64,000 nt of DNA, taken from contig NZ_JWLW01000067.1 in assembly GCF_000808575.1 (NCBI RefSeq), positions 1 to 64,000 on the forward strand, read 5' to 3'. Within the stretch, counting starts at the first letter, position 1, and each line of letters starts with the position of its first letter. Origin of the DNA: Alteromonas marina (GTDB taxonomy: Bacteria > Pseudomonadota > Gammaproteobacteria > Enterobacterales > Alteromonadaceae). The notes under the pieces were generated by a model that was not told the origin of the DNA, ran no database searches, and saw only the letters and a list, made by a program, of their open reading frames with translations. Shown in pieces: positions 1-9,851 of this stretch. The position numbers were made by a program, and so were the translations under genes.

Positions 1-206
1 GTTTCATTAGAAAGTCAAGAGAAACGATTGTTACTTTGTAATGATAAAAATAACCGTGCAATTACATCAAGCAATATTTAAAGGCGCAACTTGCCAAGTT
101 TGCTAGATGGCGAACCAAAGAGTGTAAGCTTAAACGGAAAGGGCGGCAGCCGTTGGCGTCAAGGCTGAATGATAAAAACAGGTTCAATAGTGAAGACAAG
201 CCAGTG
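1..206. other. Intergenic start of window, no gene seen
   Basis: No convincing reading frame lies in the first 206 bases. The one motif noticed is ATGGCGAACCAAAG at 107-120, which matches 13 of 14 bases of a motif at 15168-15181 in the EPS divergent promoter region. Its meaning is unknown. Confidence 0.4.
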
Positions 207-770
207 TTAGAAACCTTGAGGTGTCTTCTTTAGGAAAGCAACTTCGTCAGAGGTAGACTCGCGTCCAAGGATTGTATTTCGGTGTGGATAACGTCCAAAC
301 CTTTCAATAACCTGTTGATGGCGTTTTTCAAACGTAAATTCCCGCTCTAATCCTTCTTGTGAGAACAGCTCCATTGCTACATCGTGAATAGCTAGCGATT
401 CACTATGCATAAATGGCATGTAAAGAAAGGCTAGTTGTTGTGGTGTTAGCACTTTGTCGGCTTCTACGCTTACCGCTTCTTGAGCAAGTACTAGCGCAAT
501 ACTGTCAGCACTGAATGCGTCAGGATGGTTGCGATAGATGTTTCGTGAAAATTGATCGAGAACGATAATTTCGGCTAGCCTGCCTGATGCAGTAGCACGC
601 CAAGGCCAGAGTTCACCGCGCGTCGCTGCTTTGTGTAATGAAGAAAATCGCGATGTAATTGTTTTATCTAGTGCGGCATCTTCCGTAAACCATTGTTCAG
701 GCGATAATTCGCCAAACCAAAAGTCTAATACACCGTTAGCTTCTTCCATAACCACTTGCGTTTTTTCCAT
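207..770 (-). CDS. DUF924 family protein
   Basis: A 187-residue protein that I recognise as DUF924 (YPEB-like, all-helical). Supporting segments are the N-terminal VLDFWFGELSPEQWF, the central LDQFSRNIYRN and LAFLYMPFMHSE, and the late RFGRYPHRN, all typical of this family. The family has a TPR-like helical fold and no established biochemical role. The ATG at 770 is preceded by GGAG at a good distance, so this start is preferred over the internal ATG seven codons later. It is a single gene with its own promoter region and is not obviously linked in function to the RpiR-type regulator upstream. Confidence 0.85.
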   Translation of the reverse strand: MEKTQVVMEEANGVLDFWFGELSPEQWFTEDAALDKTITSRFSSLHKAATRGELWPWRATASGRLAEIIVLDQFSRNIYRNHPDAFSADSIALVLAQEAVSVEADKVLTPQQLAFLYMPFMHSESLAIHDVAMELFSQEGLEREFTFEKRHQQVIERFGRYPHRNTILGRESTSDEVAFLKKTPQGF

Positions 771-925
771 ATCTACTCCAACAACACGCTCAAAGCAGTA
801 AAATTAAAGTCATCTAGACTTATACTTGACTTTGAGCAAAAAAGTTCCGTTTTTGCTTGCAAAATAGCAATCATCTGCTAGCAGTTATTGCATAGTATTG
901 CTTAAAAAGTGTGCTGTGGGAAGGG

Positions 926-1759
926 CTAACGTTTTGGGCTTTCTAGTTCATCCATCTGAATGTAGATATCAGTAATGGCGTCAACACGGTCGGCAGCCTT
1001 GCTACCTAATACTTCATAAGTCAGGTTACACAGTGATGCTACTAGACTCATTGGCGCAGCATAGCTATCAAAAGGCGAGTCACTGCCGATGTGGGTTACA
1101 ACTAAGTGGTCGACATCGTTACGATAACCTTGGCCCGTGGGGTCAGTAATAAGTACGGTTTTACAGTGCTTAATGCTATTTAAAACAAACTTGAATTGGC
1201 GGGTTCTACGGCGAAAGCCAAAAAGTACCACCAGGTCATTTTCGGTTAAGTCGATAATATCTTCACTGAGCGTTTGACCTGGCTGGGGGAGTACGCGAAC
1301 CGATGCCCTAATCTGTTTTAGCTGCTGCCTAAAATGAAGGGCTATGGGATAAGCGTTGCGAAACCCAATCAAAGTAACTTGACCCGCCGAGGCAAGCAAT
1401 TTAGCTATATCACTTAATGCTTCAGACGATGTGCCTTCAAACGTGTTGGCTAGGTTTTTACTATCACTTTCGTGTTGTAAAACGCCGCTTGACGGGCTTA
1501 TTACAGGTACGCCTTGCTCACGTAACTGCACAAGAGCTTCTTTGGCTTGTTGGTGAGAATCGAAGCCAAGCTGACGAAAGAACCGACTTACGGTCGCTTT
1601 CGACGTCCCTGTTTTATCAGCAATGAGCGATGTGGATTGACTTAACACGGCAATGGGGTTTTGCTGTATATAATGCGCGATGGATTTGCCCGAAGGAGAT
1701 AACGAGGCATAGTGTTTTTCGATTTGTTGTAAAACGTCGCTAGGGCTACTTTTTGTCAT
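926..1759 (-). CDS. MurR/RpiR family transcriptional regulator
   Basis: A 277-residue regulator with an N-terminal RpiR helix-turn-helix (about residues 10-85; recognition segment TGTSKATVSRFFRQLGF) and a C-terminal SIS sugar-phosphate binding domain (about 115-250; TLIGFRNAYPIALHFRQQL, VVLFGFRRRTRQF). Members of the family sense phosphosugars and control catabolic genes. No sugar-catabolism gene lies next to it here, so the target cannot be named. The 425-base region upstream (towards the CPBP gene) contains the short inverted repeat TACGC-AAATA-GCGTA at 1969-1983, a possible operator. Confidence 0.85.
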   Translation of the reverse strand: MTKSSPSDVLQQIEKHYASLSPSGKSIAHYIQQNPIAVLSQSTSLIADKTGTSKATVSRFFRQLGFDSHQQAKEALVQLREQGVPVISPSSGVLQHESDSKNLANTFEGTSSEALSDIAKLLASAGQVTLIGFRNAYPIALHFRQQLKQIRASVRVLPQPGQTLSEDIIDLTENDLVVLFGFRRRTRQFKFVLNSIKHCKTVLITDPTGQGYRNDVDHLVVTHIGSDSPFDSYAAPMSLVASLCNLTYEVLGSKAADRVDAITDIYIQMDELESPKR

Positions 1760-2184
1760 TGGTATCGCCTTTTACATCTAACGCAATTATTTCACGACTT
1801 TTGTGCTATATACAAACACAACGTGAAATCTTCCGTCTCTCACCTTCAAATACGGATAAAGTGGAAGGTAAAACGACCTTGCATTAAGCGTATTTATTTC
1901 TTAAATCTGGGTACAACAAGCACTATCTAGTACCTTCGAAAATAAAAAGTTTAAATCTTATAATAGGTTACGCAAATAGCGTATTTTATAGGGCTAAAGT
2001 ATCACCTAATTAATAATTCAAACCCCGCAAATTGGCACTACACTTTCATACATAGTAACCGTAAAAATTCATAAAAGTGTCATCGGTTGGTAATTATGTT
2101 GTTGGTCTTACTTGGGTCTCGAAAGCGTAAATTTTTTGCAGATCGTAGAGCAGCGGCGACGTAACATAGAGAAAGAGGTGAGTT
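1760..2184. other. Divergent intergenic region with small inverted repeat
   Basis: A 425-base AT-rich region between the RpiR-type regulator (minus) and the CPBP protease gene (plus). It must hold promoters for both. The only structure seen is TACGC(AAATA)GCGTA at 1969-1983. No small gene is supported. Confidence 0.4.
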
Positions 2185-2811
2185 GTGGCAAAGCTTTGGT
2201 CTGAATTGATCTTGCTATTTGTAGCAGTTCCTTTTGCTGTTCTCTACTGGATTAAGCATTTTGCAGATTATCTCATGCCCATCTTAGGGGGAATGGGGCT
2301 TTGCTGTTTAGCTGTCTTGTTAGCAGATAAACAATTTAAACGGTTTAAATTGTGGCATTGGGAAGACTATCGAATACATCTTAGAAGTACACTTAGGTTA
2401 TTTCTGCCATGGGCAAGTTTACTGGCGCTGGTGGTGTACTTTTTAAAGCCTGAATTATTTCTGCACTGGCCTATGAACCAGCCGTGGATGTGGGTGGCTA
2501 CCCTGCTGATTTACCCCATTGTTTCGGTGATCCCCCAAGAGATTATTTTTCGCACCTATTTCTTTCATCGCTACAAGCAAATCTTGCCCTCAAAATACAC
2601 GAGGTGGGCATTAAGTACTTTTTTATTCGGTCTCGCACATTTAGTGTACGGTAACTGGGTAGCGGTAGTGGTTTCTTGGATTGGCGGTGCCATATTTGGT
2701 TACCGATATATGCAAACAAAATCAACGCCCGTTGTGGTGATCGAGCATGCCTTGTGGGGAAGCTTTTTGTTCACTATTGGGTTGGGATCTTATTTGGTTA
2801 TTGCAGCGTAA
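2185..2811 (+). CDS. CPBP family intramembrane metalloprotease
   Basis: A 208-residue multi-pass membrane protein of the CPBP (CAAX protease and bacteriocin-processing, Abi) family. About six hydrophobic segments are visible. Motif 1 is PQEIIFR near residue 118 (consensus EExxxR, here QE), motif 2 is the FGLAHLVYGNW segment with its conserved His, and motif 3 is VIEHALWG. The first Glu of motif 1 is Gln, a variant that I recall from other bacterial members; whether it is catalytic here is unknown. The start is GTG, preceded by GAGGTG. Substrates of such proteins are mostly unknown. It runs in the same direction as the MscS gene that follows 47 bases later. Confidence 0.8.
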   Translation: MAKLWSELILLFVAVPFAVLYWIKHFADYLMPILGGMGLCCLAVLLADKQFKRFKLWHWEDYRIHLRSTLRLFLPWASLLALVVYFLKPELFLHWPMNQPWMWVATLLIYPIVSVIPQEIIFRTYFFHRYKQILPSKYTRWALSTFLFGLAHLVYGNWVAVVVSWIGGAIFGYRYMQTKSTPVVVIEHALWGSFLFTIGLGSYLVIAA

Positions 2812-2858
2812 TTATTTGTATTAAAAATTTATCCACATGAACGCCAAGGAGTAAGGTC

Positions 2859-4205
2859 ATGTTCAGTGTTCAGCAAATTGTAGTGTCTCATATTCTAGAT
2901 AAGCGCATGGGGCTTCTTTATCCGCAAATTGAAACGCCCCTAAGTGAACGCTTTGTTCAATCCTTACTGCAGCAAAACGAAGATGGCGCAGCAATAAGCA
3001 GTTTATCAAGCGCACAGTCGCTACTTTCTCAGCTTTGGGAGAGCTTTGTCTATCGTTTACCAGGCTTGGCGCTAGGAATAGTTATCATGGTGGCGTTTAT
3101 ACTTCTAGCGCCACATATTGCAAACGTACTCGTCAAGCCGCTTACCAAAACTACCACGTCACCATTATTGCGTTCAGTAATTCAAAGAAGCGTTAGCCTA
3201 ATTTTAATGCTGCTTGGTATTTATCTTTTTCTGTTTTTAGCTGGGCTGACCGGGTTTGCCATTGCGGTGGTAAGTGGCACAGGGGTAGTAGGGCTTATTC
3301 TTGGCTTTGCCTTTCGCGATATTGCAGAGAACTTTATATCAAGCTTACTACTTACTATTCAACGTCCATTCAGAATAGGCGATATCGTTCAAATAAACGA
3401 CTTTACTGGCATTATTCAAAAAGTCACGGCACGTGCCACTACCTTGGTTGACTTCGATGGTAATCATATTCAAATACCCAATGCCACCATATACAAAGGA
3501 GTGATTAAGAACTTAACGGCTAACCCACTTATGCGGGGGCAGTTTGTTATTGGCGTGGGCTACGATGCAGACATACAAGAGGCTCAGCGAATAGCGCTGG
3601 AAATTACAGAGGGGCAAGAAAATGTATTAAACGACCCTGAACCACAAGTGTTAATAGATGAACTTGGCTCCTCTACATACAACGTTAAGGTGTATTTTTG
3701 GGTGGATGTAGAGAGAACCAGTGTGTTGAAAATGGCGTCTGTGCTAATGCGTAACATCACACAAGCGTTTTTAGACGCCAGTATTAGTATGCCTGACGAT
3801 GCTCGTGAGCGCATATTCCCAGAAGGCATGCAGCTTCGTATTGAGCAAACTGAAAGCACAGGTTCAAAGAGTGAAGAAGCCAGCCCAGTGAATCAATTAG
3901 AAGGCCAAGAAAGCTTATCCACGGGAGGCGCTGGCAGCAAGTCTGGTATCAAGGATTTGGCCAATGAAAACAGGGGAGATAGTGCAACTAATGAAAATTG
4001 TCGGGCTAAAGGCAATCAAAGTGCTAACCCGTTAGGTCATGACGCTGCCGATGATTATGGGTTTGAACCTGAAGGTGCTAAAGAGCACGATAACAAGCTC
4101 AAACGGCGAACGCCAACGCAAGATGACACATCTTCTGAAGCGCATGAAATAAGAGAACAGGCCCGCAGGTCAAGGGATCCAGAGGCCGGTGAGAATATTC
4201 TATAA
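2859..4205 (+). CDS. Small-conductance mechanosensitive channel (MscS family) with long acidic tail
   Basis: A 448-residue MscS-type channel. An N-terminal stretch of about 60 residues precedes TM segments near 68-90, 108-130 and 135-160. The pore-lining TM3 and beta domain are recognisable in GVVGLILGFAFRDIAENFISS and the following RPFRIGDIVQINDFTGIIQKV. The conserved MscS core ends near residue 333. The last ~115 residues are hydrophilic, low in hydrophobics and rich in Glu, Ser, Asn and Gly, and are predicted to be disordered; E. coli MscS (286 residues) has no such tail. It likely releases solutes on hypo-osmotic shock. The ATG is preceded by AAGGAG. Confidence 0.88.
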   Translation: MFSVQQIVVSHILDKRMGLLYPQIETPLSERFVQSLLQQNEDGAAISSLSSAQSLLSQLWESFVYRLPGLALGIVIMVAFILLAPHIANVLVKPLTKTTTSPLLRSVIQRSVSLILMLLGIYLFLFLAGLTGFAIAVVSGTGVVGLILGFAFRDIAENFISSLLLTIQRPFRIGDIVQINDFTGIIQKVTARATTLVDFDGNHIQIPNATIYKGVIKNLTANPLMRGQFVIGVGYDADIQEAQRIALEITEGQENVLNDPEPQVLIDELGSSTYNVKVYFWVDVERTSVLKMASVLMRNITQAFLDASISMPDDARERIFPEGMQLRIEQTESTGSKSEEASPVNQLEGQESLSTGGAGSKSGIKDLANENRGDSATNENCRAKGNQSANPLGHDAADDYGFEPEGAKEHDNKLKRRTPTQDDTSSEAHEIREQARRSRDPEAGENIL

Positions 4206-4271
4206 AGCAAAGTGCTGCTGTGGGTGTAACCTTGCTGGAAACAATAAAGTCGTTACGCTAAATGTGCTTCA

Positions 4272-4310
4272 GCAGGCTTAAAGTATCAAAGTAGCGCTAC
4301 TTTAGCCTGC
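4272..4310. terminator. Hairpin between convergent mscS-like and DUF3080 genes
   Basis: The arms GCAGGCTTAAAGTA (4272-4285) and TACTTTAGCCTGC (4298-4310) pair with one bulged base. The element lies between two convergent genes and probably stops transcription or protects 3' ends from both sides; there is no long T run. Confidence 0.45.
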
Positions 4311-4338
4311 GATCACCTATCCATTATGCGCAGCAGGA

Positions 4339-5526
4339 CTATACAGGTGGTACAGGCGAAAGGTTACATCTTCCAAGAAAATCTTGCCATAGGTTTACAT
4401 GAGCTTTCATGGCACGGGTGTATTTATCAAAACCGTCTTGCGACTGTTGTCTTATATAGCGTTTGAATTCTTCATGTAGCGACGGCTGTTCAAGCCAGTC
4501 TTCCCACAACGGTGCTAGCTTGTAATGATACTGGTTTACCAGGCTACCTACAGGCTGTATTTCTTCAATGAAAAACAAGTAAAACACGTTGCGCAGTATT
4601 TCGGCTTTGTCGCTGGCACGGCCCTGTGGGCAACTTACAGTATCGAGTTCGGTAGCAAGCATATCTGTAAGTAGAGAAAGGTTTTGCGTTAAGGTTTGTT
4701 GGGTGTGCCAAAGGGTAGCGGGTAATCGTGCAGAGCGTATAATTTGTAGCTGCTGCTCTAGCTCGCTACTGTCTATTGGGGTTTGGTTTTGTATATGTAA
4801 ACTGTCGATATAATACAGCGCGTTCACGCTAGAAAGAGCATCTTTATTGTGTTCAACTGACATTAGACGTTCAGGAGTATTCAGCGCTAAACGCAATTCT
4901 TGGCTGCCTTGAATCAGGTTTGCCCATGTTTTGGTGTAGTCTTGTGTTTTTTGTTCACGCCATAATGCGATGGTTGCTGCCAGCGCTGCGTTATTTTTAT
5001 TTGTCTCGTCTTCTTCCGAGAGCGCTGCTTCACAGCTTTTAAGTACAGTCAGCAGCTTACTTTCGTATACTAACCTTTGTGATGGCAGCTGGCTTTTGCC
5101 TAACGACGTATTGCGCTCGGCCACAACAGTACCCAACTCACAATCTTGCAGCGCATAAAACTCACGCAGGTTTATGCTCACGCCTTCAACTGTGTGCTTC
5201 AACGTGGTCGAGTCGGCAAGTTTGGGAAGCGGTGTGGTGATGTTATTGTTGAATGTATCTGGTAGCGGGGTATCAATCACACGAGAAAGACGCTGCGCAT
5301 AATCTTCAATACTGTGTTTTACGGTATTGCCACCAAAGCAGCCTAGCAGCGTAAATAAGCTAGCGCTGATAATTCCAACGTGGCACCAATTTCTTGCTTC
5401 AAAACTAAATGCGCTTTTAAGCTGCAATGTTTGCTGCTTGAGGTGGGGAAGCCACAATCGTTTAAGTCGCAAAGCAGGTTGCCGGCCAGCGTTGGGATTC
5501 ATTGTTTTTTGTTGAATGACTTTCAC
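4339..5526 (-). CDS. DUF3080 family lipoprotein
   Basis: A 395-residue protein recognised as DUF3080. A hydrophobic segment ending in TLLGCFGG (Cys at about residue 63) looks like a lipobox, so the mature protein is probably an outer-membrane lipoprotein. The first ~45 residues before the signal are basic and unusually long, so translation may begin further downstream. The start as drawn is GTG, overlapping the folM stop by 4 bases (GTGA), which implies a folM-DUF3080 operon. Function is unknown. The body is alpha-helical with segments such as LREFYALQDCELGTVV. Confidence 0.8.
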   Translation of the reverse strand: MKVIQQKTMNPNAGRQPALRLKRLWLPHLKQQTLQLKSAFSFEARNWCHVGIISASLFTLLGCFGGNTVKHSIEDYAQRLSRVIDTPLPDTFNNNITTPLPKLADSTTLKHTVEGVSINLREFYALQDCELGTVVAERNTSLGKSQLPSQRLVYESKLLTVLKSCEAALSEEDETNKNNAALAATIALWREQKTQDYTKTWANLIQGSQELRLALNTPERLMSVEHNKDALSSVNALYYIDSLHIQNQTPIDSSELEQQLQIIRSARLPATLWHTQQTLTQNLSLLTDMLATELDTVSCPQGRASDKAEILRNVFYLFFIEEIQPVGSLVNQYHYKLAPLWEDWLEQPSLHEEFKRYIRQQSQDGFDKYTRAMKAHVNLWQDFLGRCNLSPVPPV

Positions 5527-6284
5527 GCGGATGCTCCGGTATAAAGGCTGCGCCCGCCATCAACATAAATGATTTGCCCAGTGATGTACGAAGCCGATGT
5601 TAAAAATGACAAGGTATTTGCGATATCTTCAGGCGTGCCGAGCTCGCCTAGAGGAATACTCGATAAAAGCTTGTCTTTCTCCTCGTCATCCATTTCGCGC
5701 TCAGGCCACAATATTGCCCCTGGCGCAATTCCATTAACGCGAACATGGGGCGCTAAGTCTATCGCTAAAGATTGAGTGAGCGAGGCAAGGCCTGATTTAG
5801 CAATTAAATAAACGCTATGCTTGGGAAGTGGGCGGTCAATGTGCATATCGACCATATTAATAATGCAGCCCTTGCTTTCCTGTAACGCTGGCGCCAGTGC
5901 TTGAGACAAAAACAGCGGGCCTTTTACGTTGCTGCCAACTAGCGATGTCCAATCGTCTTGGGAAATTTCGCCAACAGGCGTTGGGTAAAAGCTAGACGCA
6001 TTGTTCACTAAAACATTAATCTGGCCCCAAACACGTAATGCTTGCTGGCCAAGCGCATTTACCTCGTCGGTGTTACATAGGTTGGCTTGTAAGCAGGCAG
6101 CGGAATCTGCACGCCGACTATTAAGCTTGTCGGCCAGTGCAAAAGCATCGTCTTTAGAGTGCCCATAGTGAATGATAATGCGGTAGCCTTCGCTATGAAG
6201 CTTACATGCCATGGCGGCGCCTATGCGTTTTGCTGCCCCTGTAATCAATGCAACAGGAAGCGCACCAGGGCCTGAGTTTTTCAT
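5523..6284 (-). CDS. folM: Pteridine reductase (FolM-like SDR)
   Basis: A 253-residue short-chain dehydrogenase/reductase. The cofactor motif TGAAKRIG (TGxxxRIG) near residue 16 is the form found in pteridine reductases rather than the usual TGxxxGxG. The catalytic Tyr/Lys is in HSVYLIAKSGLASL, followed by RVNGIAPGAILWPE and a C-terminal GQIIYVDGGRSL. It likely uses NADPH to reduce dihydromonapterin or dihydrobiopterin to the tetrahydro form in the cytoplasm. It is translationally coupled to the downstream DUF3080 gene. Confidence 0.85.
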   Translation of the reverse strand: MKNSGPGALPVALITGAAKRIGAAMACKLHSEGYRIIIHYGHSKDDAFALADKLNSRRADSAACLQANLCNTDEVNALGQQALRVWGQINVLVNNASSFYPTPVGEISQDDWTSLVGSNVKGPLFLSQALAPALQESKGCIINMVDMHIDRPLPKHSVYLIAKSGLASLTQSLAIDLAPHVRVNGIAPGAILWPEREMDDEEKDKLLSSIPLGELGTPEDIANTLSFLTSASYITGQIIYVDGGRSLYTGASA

Positions 6285-6454
6285 AATAAAAGCTTCTCTC
6301 TATTTTAAATCTGTTTATGGCTAATTACAGCCTGCGATGATTTTCATTACGCACCTTGTATAACCACATGCAAACGCTTTTGCAGCAGTTCGCTGGTAAA
6401 GCGGTTGGTATACAAAACAAGCGGGTTAGGTTGCATGTCGCTTCCATTACTGCA

Positions 6455-7339
6455 CTAGTGGCTGTAGATGTCGTCTACTACTTGTCTGGCTTGCGCAATG
6501 TAATGCGCGCCGAATAATAACCCGTGATTTAAAATATGGTAAAGCTGGTAAATTGGTTTTCTTAATTGGTAATTTTTTTCAATTGGCGTGTGCTGGTTGT
6601 AGCCTTCAAAGAAGGTTTGCGGAAAGCCTCCAAAGAGTTCTGCCATGGCAAGGTCGGTTTCGGCGTCACCGACATACACGGCAGGGTCGAATAACACCGG
6701 CCCTTTTTTGTTAAAGCCCACATTGCCGGCCCATAGATCGCCGTGCAATAGCGAAGGGTGGGGCTGATGCAAACTTAAAAGATGCTTCACTTTCGTAACG
6801 ATACCATCTATGTCACCGCTCTCTTTCGACCATAGCCCATTTGAAGCCAAGCGTTCAAGCATGCTACCGATGCGTTTTTCGGCAAAGAAGTCAGCCCACG
6901 ACGCCATGCGCCCGTTGGTTTGCACGCTTGCGCCTATGTAATTGTCATGGGGCCAGCCATAGCTTGTGTAGGCGTTAACTGCGTGCAGCGCAGCAAGCTG
7001 CTGCCCTAAAGTGAAATAGTCAGGCACGGTAGGTTCAACAAATCTAACATGCGAAAGTACCAAATATTCCATGTTCGGCGTTTCGTTAACAGTTATGCCG
7101 TGACAGATGACCCGCGGTGTTGATATGGTTTGGGTGTTAGCTATGGCGTTAATACCCTCGGCTTCATGGGACAATTGTTGGGTGTCGTCATACTTTCGGG
7201 TTTTAACGAAGTAGCGATGAGTGGAGTCTTTTATAATGTAACTGTCGTGGGTATCTCCACCACTGACGCGATCGGCTTTCTGGCAGCTGAAAAATTGCTG
7301 GGTCTCATCTGAAATATGCTCGCTGATAAAATGCCACAT
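6455..7339 (-). CDS. Fructosamine/ketosamine-3-kinase family protein
   Basis: A protein of about 294 residues of the fructosamine kinase family (aminoglycoside-phosphotransferase fold; YniA-like). The ATP and catalytic motifs are visible: GGDTHDSYIIKD near the N-terminus, FVKTRKY, catalytic HGDLWAGN, and metal-binding LFDPAVYVGDAETDLAM. Family members phosphorylate sugar amines on glycated proteins, starting their deglycation. The open frame extends to 7375, but the protein start at 7339 (MWHFISEHIS) matches the usual family N-terminus better. It is a monocistronic gene divergent from thrS. Confidence 0.85.
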   Translation of the reverse strand: MWHFISEHISDETQQFFSCQKADRVSGGDTHDSYIIKDSTHRYFVKTRKYDDTQQLSHEAEGINAIANTQTISTPRVICHGITVNETPNMEYLVLSHVRFVEPTVPDYFTLGQQLAALHAVNAYTSYGWPHDNYIGASVQTNGRMASWADFFAEKRIGSMLERLASNGLWSKESGDIDGIVTKVKHLLSLHQPHPSLLHGDLWAGNVGFNKKGPVLFDPAVYVGDAETDLAMAELFGGFPQTFFEGYNQHTPIEKNYQLRKPIYQLYHILNHGLLFGAHYIAQARQVVDDIYSH

Positions 7340-7590
7340 AATGCACGCTCTGCTTGGTTTAATGCTTTGGTCCAATGCGCTTATTTAGCGAGAATGCACT
7401 CGTGTTGCATTGCAGTAAAAAGTGCATGCTAAACGCACTGCAAAATTCAGTAACCTGCCCACTACAGCCAGTGGCCTCGCGTTAAACTAAAGTATGGGTT
7501 AAAAATAGTGAAATGCATAAATTCCTCTACCAAAATCTTGCCTATCGGAAAACAAACCTGCACTAATTAGTCAATTCGGGCTTTTCAATA

Positions 7591-7618
7591 TTGAAGTTGA
7601 CCATACTCTAGTTATAAT
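7591..7618 (+). promoter_or_regulatory. Putative sigma-70 promoter of thrS
   Basis: TTGAAG at 7591-7596 and TATAAT at 7613-7618 with 16-base spacing, about 205 bases upstream of thrS. The long leader is compatible with an mRNA operator for ThrRS autoregulation as known in E. coli, but I could not identify tRNA-like arms. The rest of 7340-7823 shows no gene. Confidence 0.55.
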
Positions 7619-7823
7619 CCACCACTTGCTTTATGCGAGACTGTTAGCGGTTGTGTTATATGTACTCATCAATAGGTGCAAACGCCGTTCATTTAAAACA
7701 AGCCTCTAAAAAAATAAAGCAAGTTTCGAGTGCTCGGGCCTTTTGACCCTCGATAGCACGCTTAAATTTTTCAAAAATATGCATGTGGCGCAGAGTAGGC
7801 GTCACCACTGTAAAGGAATTAAA

Positions 7824-9740
7824 ATGCCTGTAATTACCCTTCCTGATGGAAGCCAACGCGCTTTCGATAACGCTGTTTCTGTACTAGACGTTGCAAACGA
7901 CATTGGCCCTGGTTTAGCCAAAGCAACCATTGCAGGAAAAGTAAACGGTGAGTTAGTTGACGCCGTTGATATGATTGACGCGGACGCACAACTTCAAATA
8001 ATCACTGCAAAAGACGATGAAGGTTTAGAAATTCTTCGTCACAGTTGCGCGCACTTGTTAGGCCACGCTATCAAACAACTTTGGCCTAACACCAAAATGG
8101 CTATCGGCCCGGTTATCGACAACGGTTTCTATTACGACGTTGATATGGAAGAAAGCCTAACCCAGGAAGATTTAGCCAAACTAGAAAAGCGTATGCTTGA
8201 ACTGGCTAAAACCAATTACAACGTGGTTAAGAATAAAGTGAGCTGGCAAGAAGCGCGCGATGCATTTGAAGCACGCGGTGAAAGCTACAAAATGGAAATT
8301 CTTGATGAGAACATCAGCAAGGACGACCGCCCGGCACTTTATCACCACGAAGAATACACAGATATGTGTCGTGGCCCTCACGTGCCAAACATGAAGTTCT
8401 GCCATCACTTCAAACTGATGAAAGTGGCAGGTGCTTACTGGCGCGGCGATAGCGACAACAAAATGCTTCAGCGTATTTACGGTACTGCGTGGGCAGATAA
8501 GAAGCAGCTTAAATCTTACCTACAGCGCTTAGAAGAAGCTGAAAAGCGCGACCACCGTAAAATTGGTAAAGCCCTTAACCTTTTCCATTGGCAAGAAGAA
8601 GCGCCGGGCATGGTGTTTTGGCACAACGATGGTTGGTCAATTTATACCGAGCTTGAAAGCTACGTGCGTAAGAAGCTTCGTGAATATGGTTATGACGAAG
8701 TGAAAGGCCCATTAATGATGGACCGCTCGCTTTGGGAAAAATCAGGTCATTGGGACAAGTACGCTGAAAACATGTTCACGACTGAATCTGAAAAGCGTGA
8801 ATATGCCGTTAAGCCAATGAACTGCCCAGGCCACGTACAAATTTTTAACCAAGGTTTGAAATCGTACCGCGACCTGCCTCTTCGTATGGCTGAGTTTGGC
8901 TGCTGTCACCGTAACGAACCATCGGGCGCACTACACGGCTTAATGCGTGTTCGTGGCTTTACACAAGACGATGCTCACATTTTCTGTACTGAAGAACAGA
9001 TCCTAGAAGAGGTGAGTGGCTGTATTAAGATGGTGTACGAGACATACGCTGCGTTTGGTTTCGAAAACATCAAAGTTAAGTTGTCTACTCGCCCAGAAAA
9101 GCGCGTAGGTGCTGACGAGATTTGGGACAAATCAGAAGCTGCGCTTGCAGATGCACTTAAAGCTAATGACATCGAGTTCGATTATCAGCCTGGAGAAGGT
9201 GCGTTTTACGGACCAAAAATTGAGTTTACACTACACGATTGCTTAGACCGTGCATGGCAGTGCGGAACCGTACAGCTAGATTTCTCAATGCCAGGTCGTT
9301 TAGGTTCTACTTATGTAGCTGAAGATGGCGAACGCAAAGTGCCGGTTATGATTCACCGCGCTATTTTGGGTTCACTAGAACGCTTCATTGGAATTTTGAC
9401 CGAAGAATTTGCAGGTTTCTTCCCGCTCTGGTTGGCTCCTCAGCAGGTTGTGGTAATGAATATTACCGACAAACAAGCTGAATATGCCTCAGATTGTGTA
9501 AAAAAACTGCAAGAATTAGGTTTTAGAGCAAAGTCTGACTTGCGAAATGAGAAGATCGGCTTTAAAATCCGCGAGCACACTTTGAAGCGTATTCCGTATA
9601 TGCTAGTTGTGGGCGATAAAGAAATGGAAGCGGGCGAAGTAGCAGTGCGCTCTCGTCGCGGTGACGACCTAGGCAAAATGCGCCTGGAAGACTTTATTGC
9701 CATGGCTCAACAAGAAGTTGTTGAAAAGACGATTAAGTAG
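7824..9740 (+). CDS. thrS: Threonine-tRNA ligase
   Basis: A 638-residue class II aminoacyl-tRNA synthetase of full length. Domains in order: N-terminal TGS domain ([16 protein letters not shown]), editing domain with [10 protein letters not shown] and CRGPHVP, catalytic core with [24 protein letters not shown] and a late [10 protein letters not shown], and the C-terminal anticodon-binding domain ([10 protein letters not shown]). The open frame extends upstream to 7743, but the ATG at 7824, preceded by AAGGAATT, gives the standard N-terminus MPVITLPDG. It charges tRNA-Thr in the cytoplasm. It heads the conserved thrS-infC-rpmI-rplT group. Confidence 0.97.
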   Translation: MPVITLPDGSQRAFDNAVSVLDVANDIGPGLAKATIAGKVNGELVDAVDMIDADAQLQIITAKDDEGLEILRHSCAHLLGHAIKQLWPNTKMAIGPVIDNGFYYDVDMEESLTQEDLAKLEKRMLELAKTNYNVVKNKVSWQEARDAFEARGESYKMEILDENISKDDRPALYHHEEYTDMCRGPHVPNMKFCHHFKLMKVAGAYWRGDSDNKMLQRIYGTAWADKKQLKSYLQRLEEAEKRDHRKIGKALNLFHWQEEAPGMVFWHNDGWSIYTELESYVRKKLREYGYDEVKGPLMMDRSLWEKSGHWDKYAENMFTTESEKREYAVKPMNCPGHVQIFNQGLKSYRDLPLRMAEFGCCHRNEPSGALHGLMRVRGFTQDDAHIFCTEEQILEEVSGCIKMVYETYAAFGFENIKVKLSTRPEKRVGADEIWDKSEAALADALKANDIEFDYQPGEGAFYGPKIEFTLHDCLDRAWQCGTVQLDFSMPGRLGSTYVAEDGERKVPVMIHRAILGSLERFIGILTEEFAGFFPLWLAPQQVVVMNITDKQAEYASDCVKKLQELGFRAKSDLRNEKIGFKIREHTLKRIPYMLVVGDKEMEAGEVAVRSRRGDDLGKMRLEDFIAMAQQEVVEKTIK

Positions 9741-9747
9741 TTGAGCA

Positions 9748-9768
9748 AATTGTGTATAATACACAATT
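9748..9768. repeat. Perfect inverted repeat containing TATAAT, thrS-infC spacer
   Basis: AATTGTGTAT and ATACACAATT flank a single central A: 10 perfect base pairs. It holds a TATAAT box (9755-9760) but no good -35 is spaced correctly. It could be an operator, a promoter core, or an RNA processing hairpin starting 7 bases after the thrS stop. Confidence 0.5.
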
Positions 9769-9773
9769 AAGGT

Positions 9774-9821
9774 GTCTGCTTTTGGCTTTACTTTGGGTTA
9801 ACCGACCTCTCAAAAGCAGAC
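9774..9821 (+). promoter_or_regulatory. Stem-loop in infC leader
   Basis: GTCTGCTTTTG (9774-9784) is exactly complementary to CAAAAGCAGAC (9811-9821), leaving a 26-base loop that itself holds the palindrome GGTTAACC. It ends 17 bases before the infC Shine-Dalgarno. There is no T run after it, so it is more likely a leader structure or processing signal than a terminator. Confidence 0.5.
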
Positions 9822-9851
9822 AAAAGAATTAAATGTTTGGAGGAATAGCAC

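Noticed and set aside
7591-7823. tRNA-like operator in the thrS leader
   Set aside because: Expected from E. coli, but I could not trace convincing anticodon-like arms by eye.
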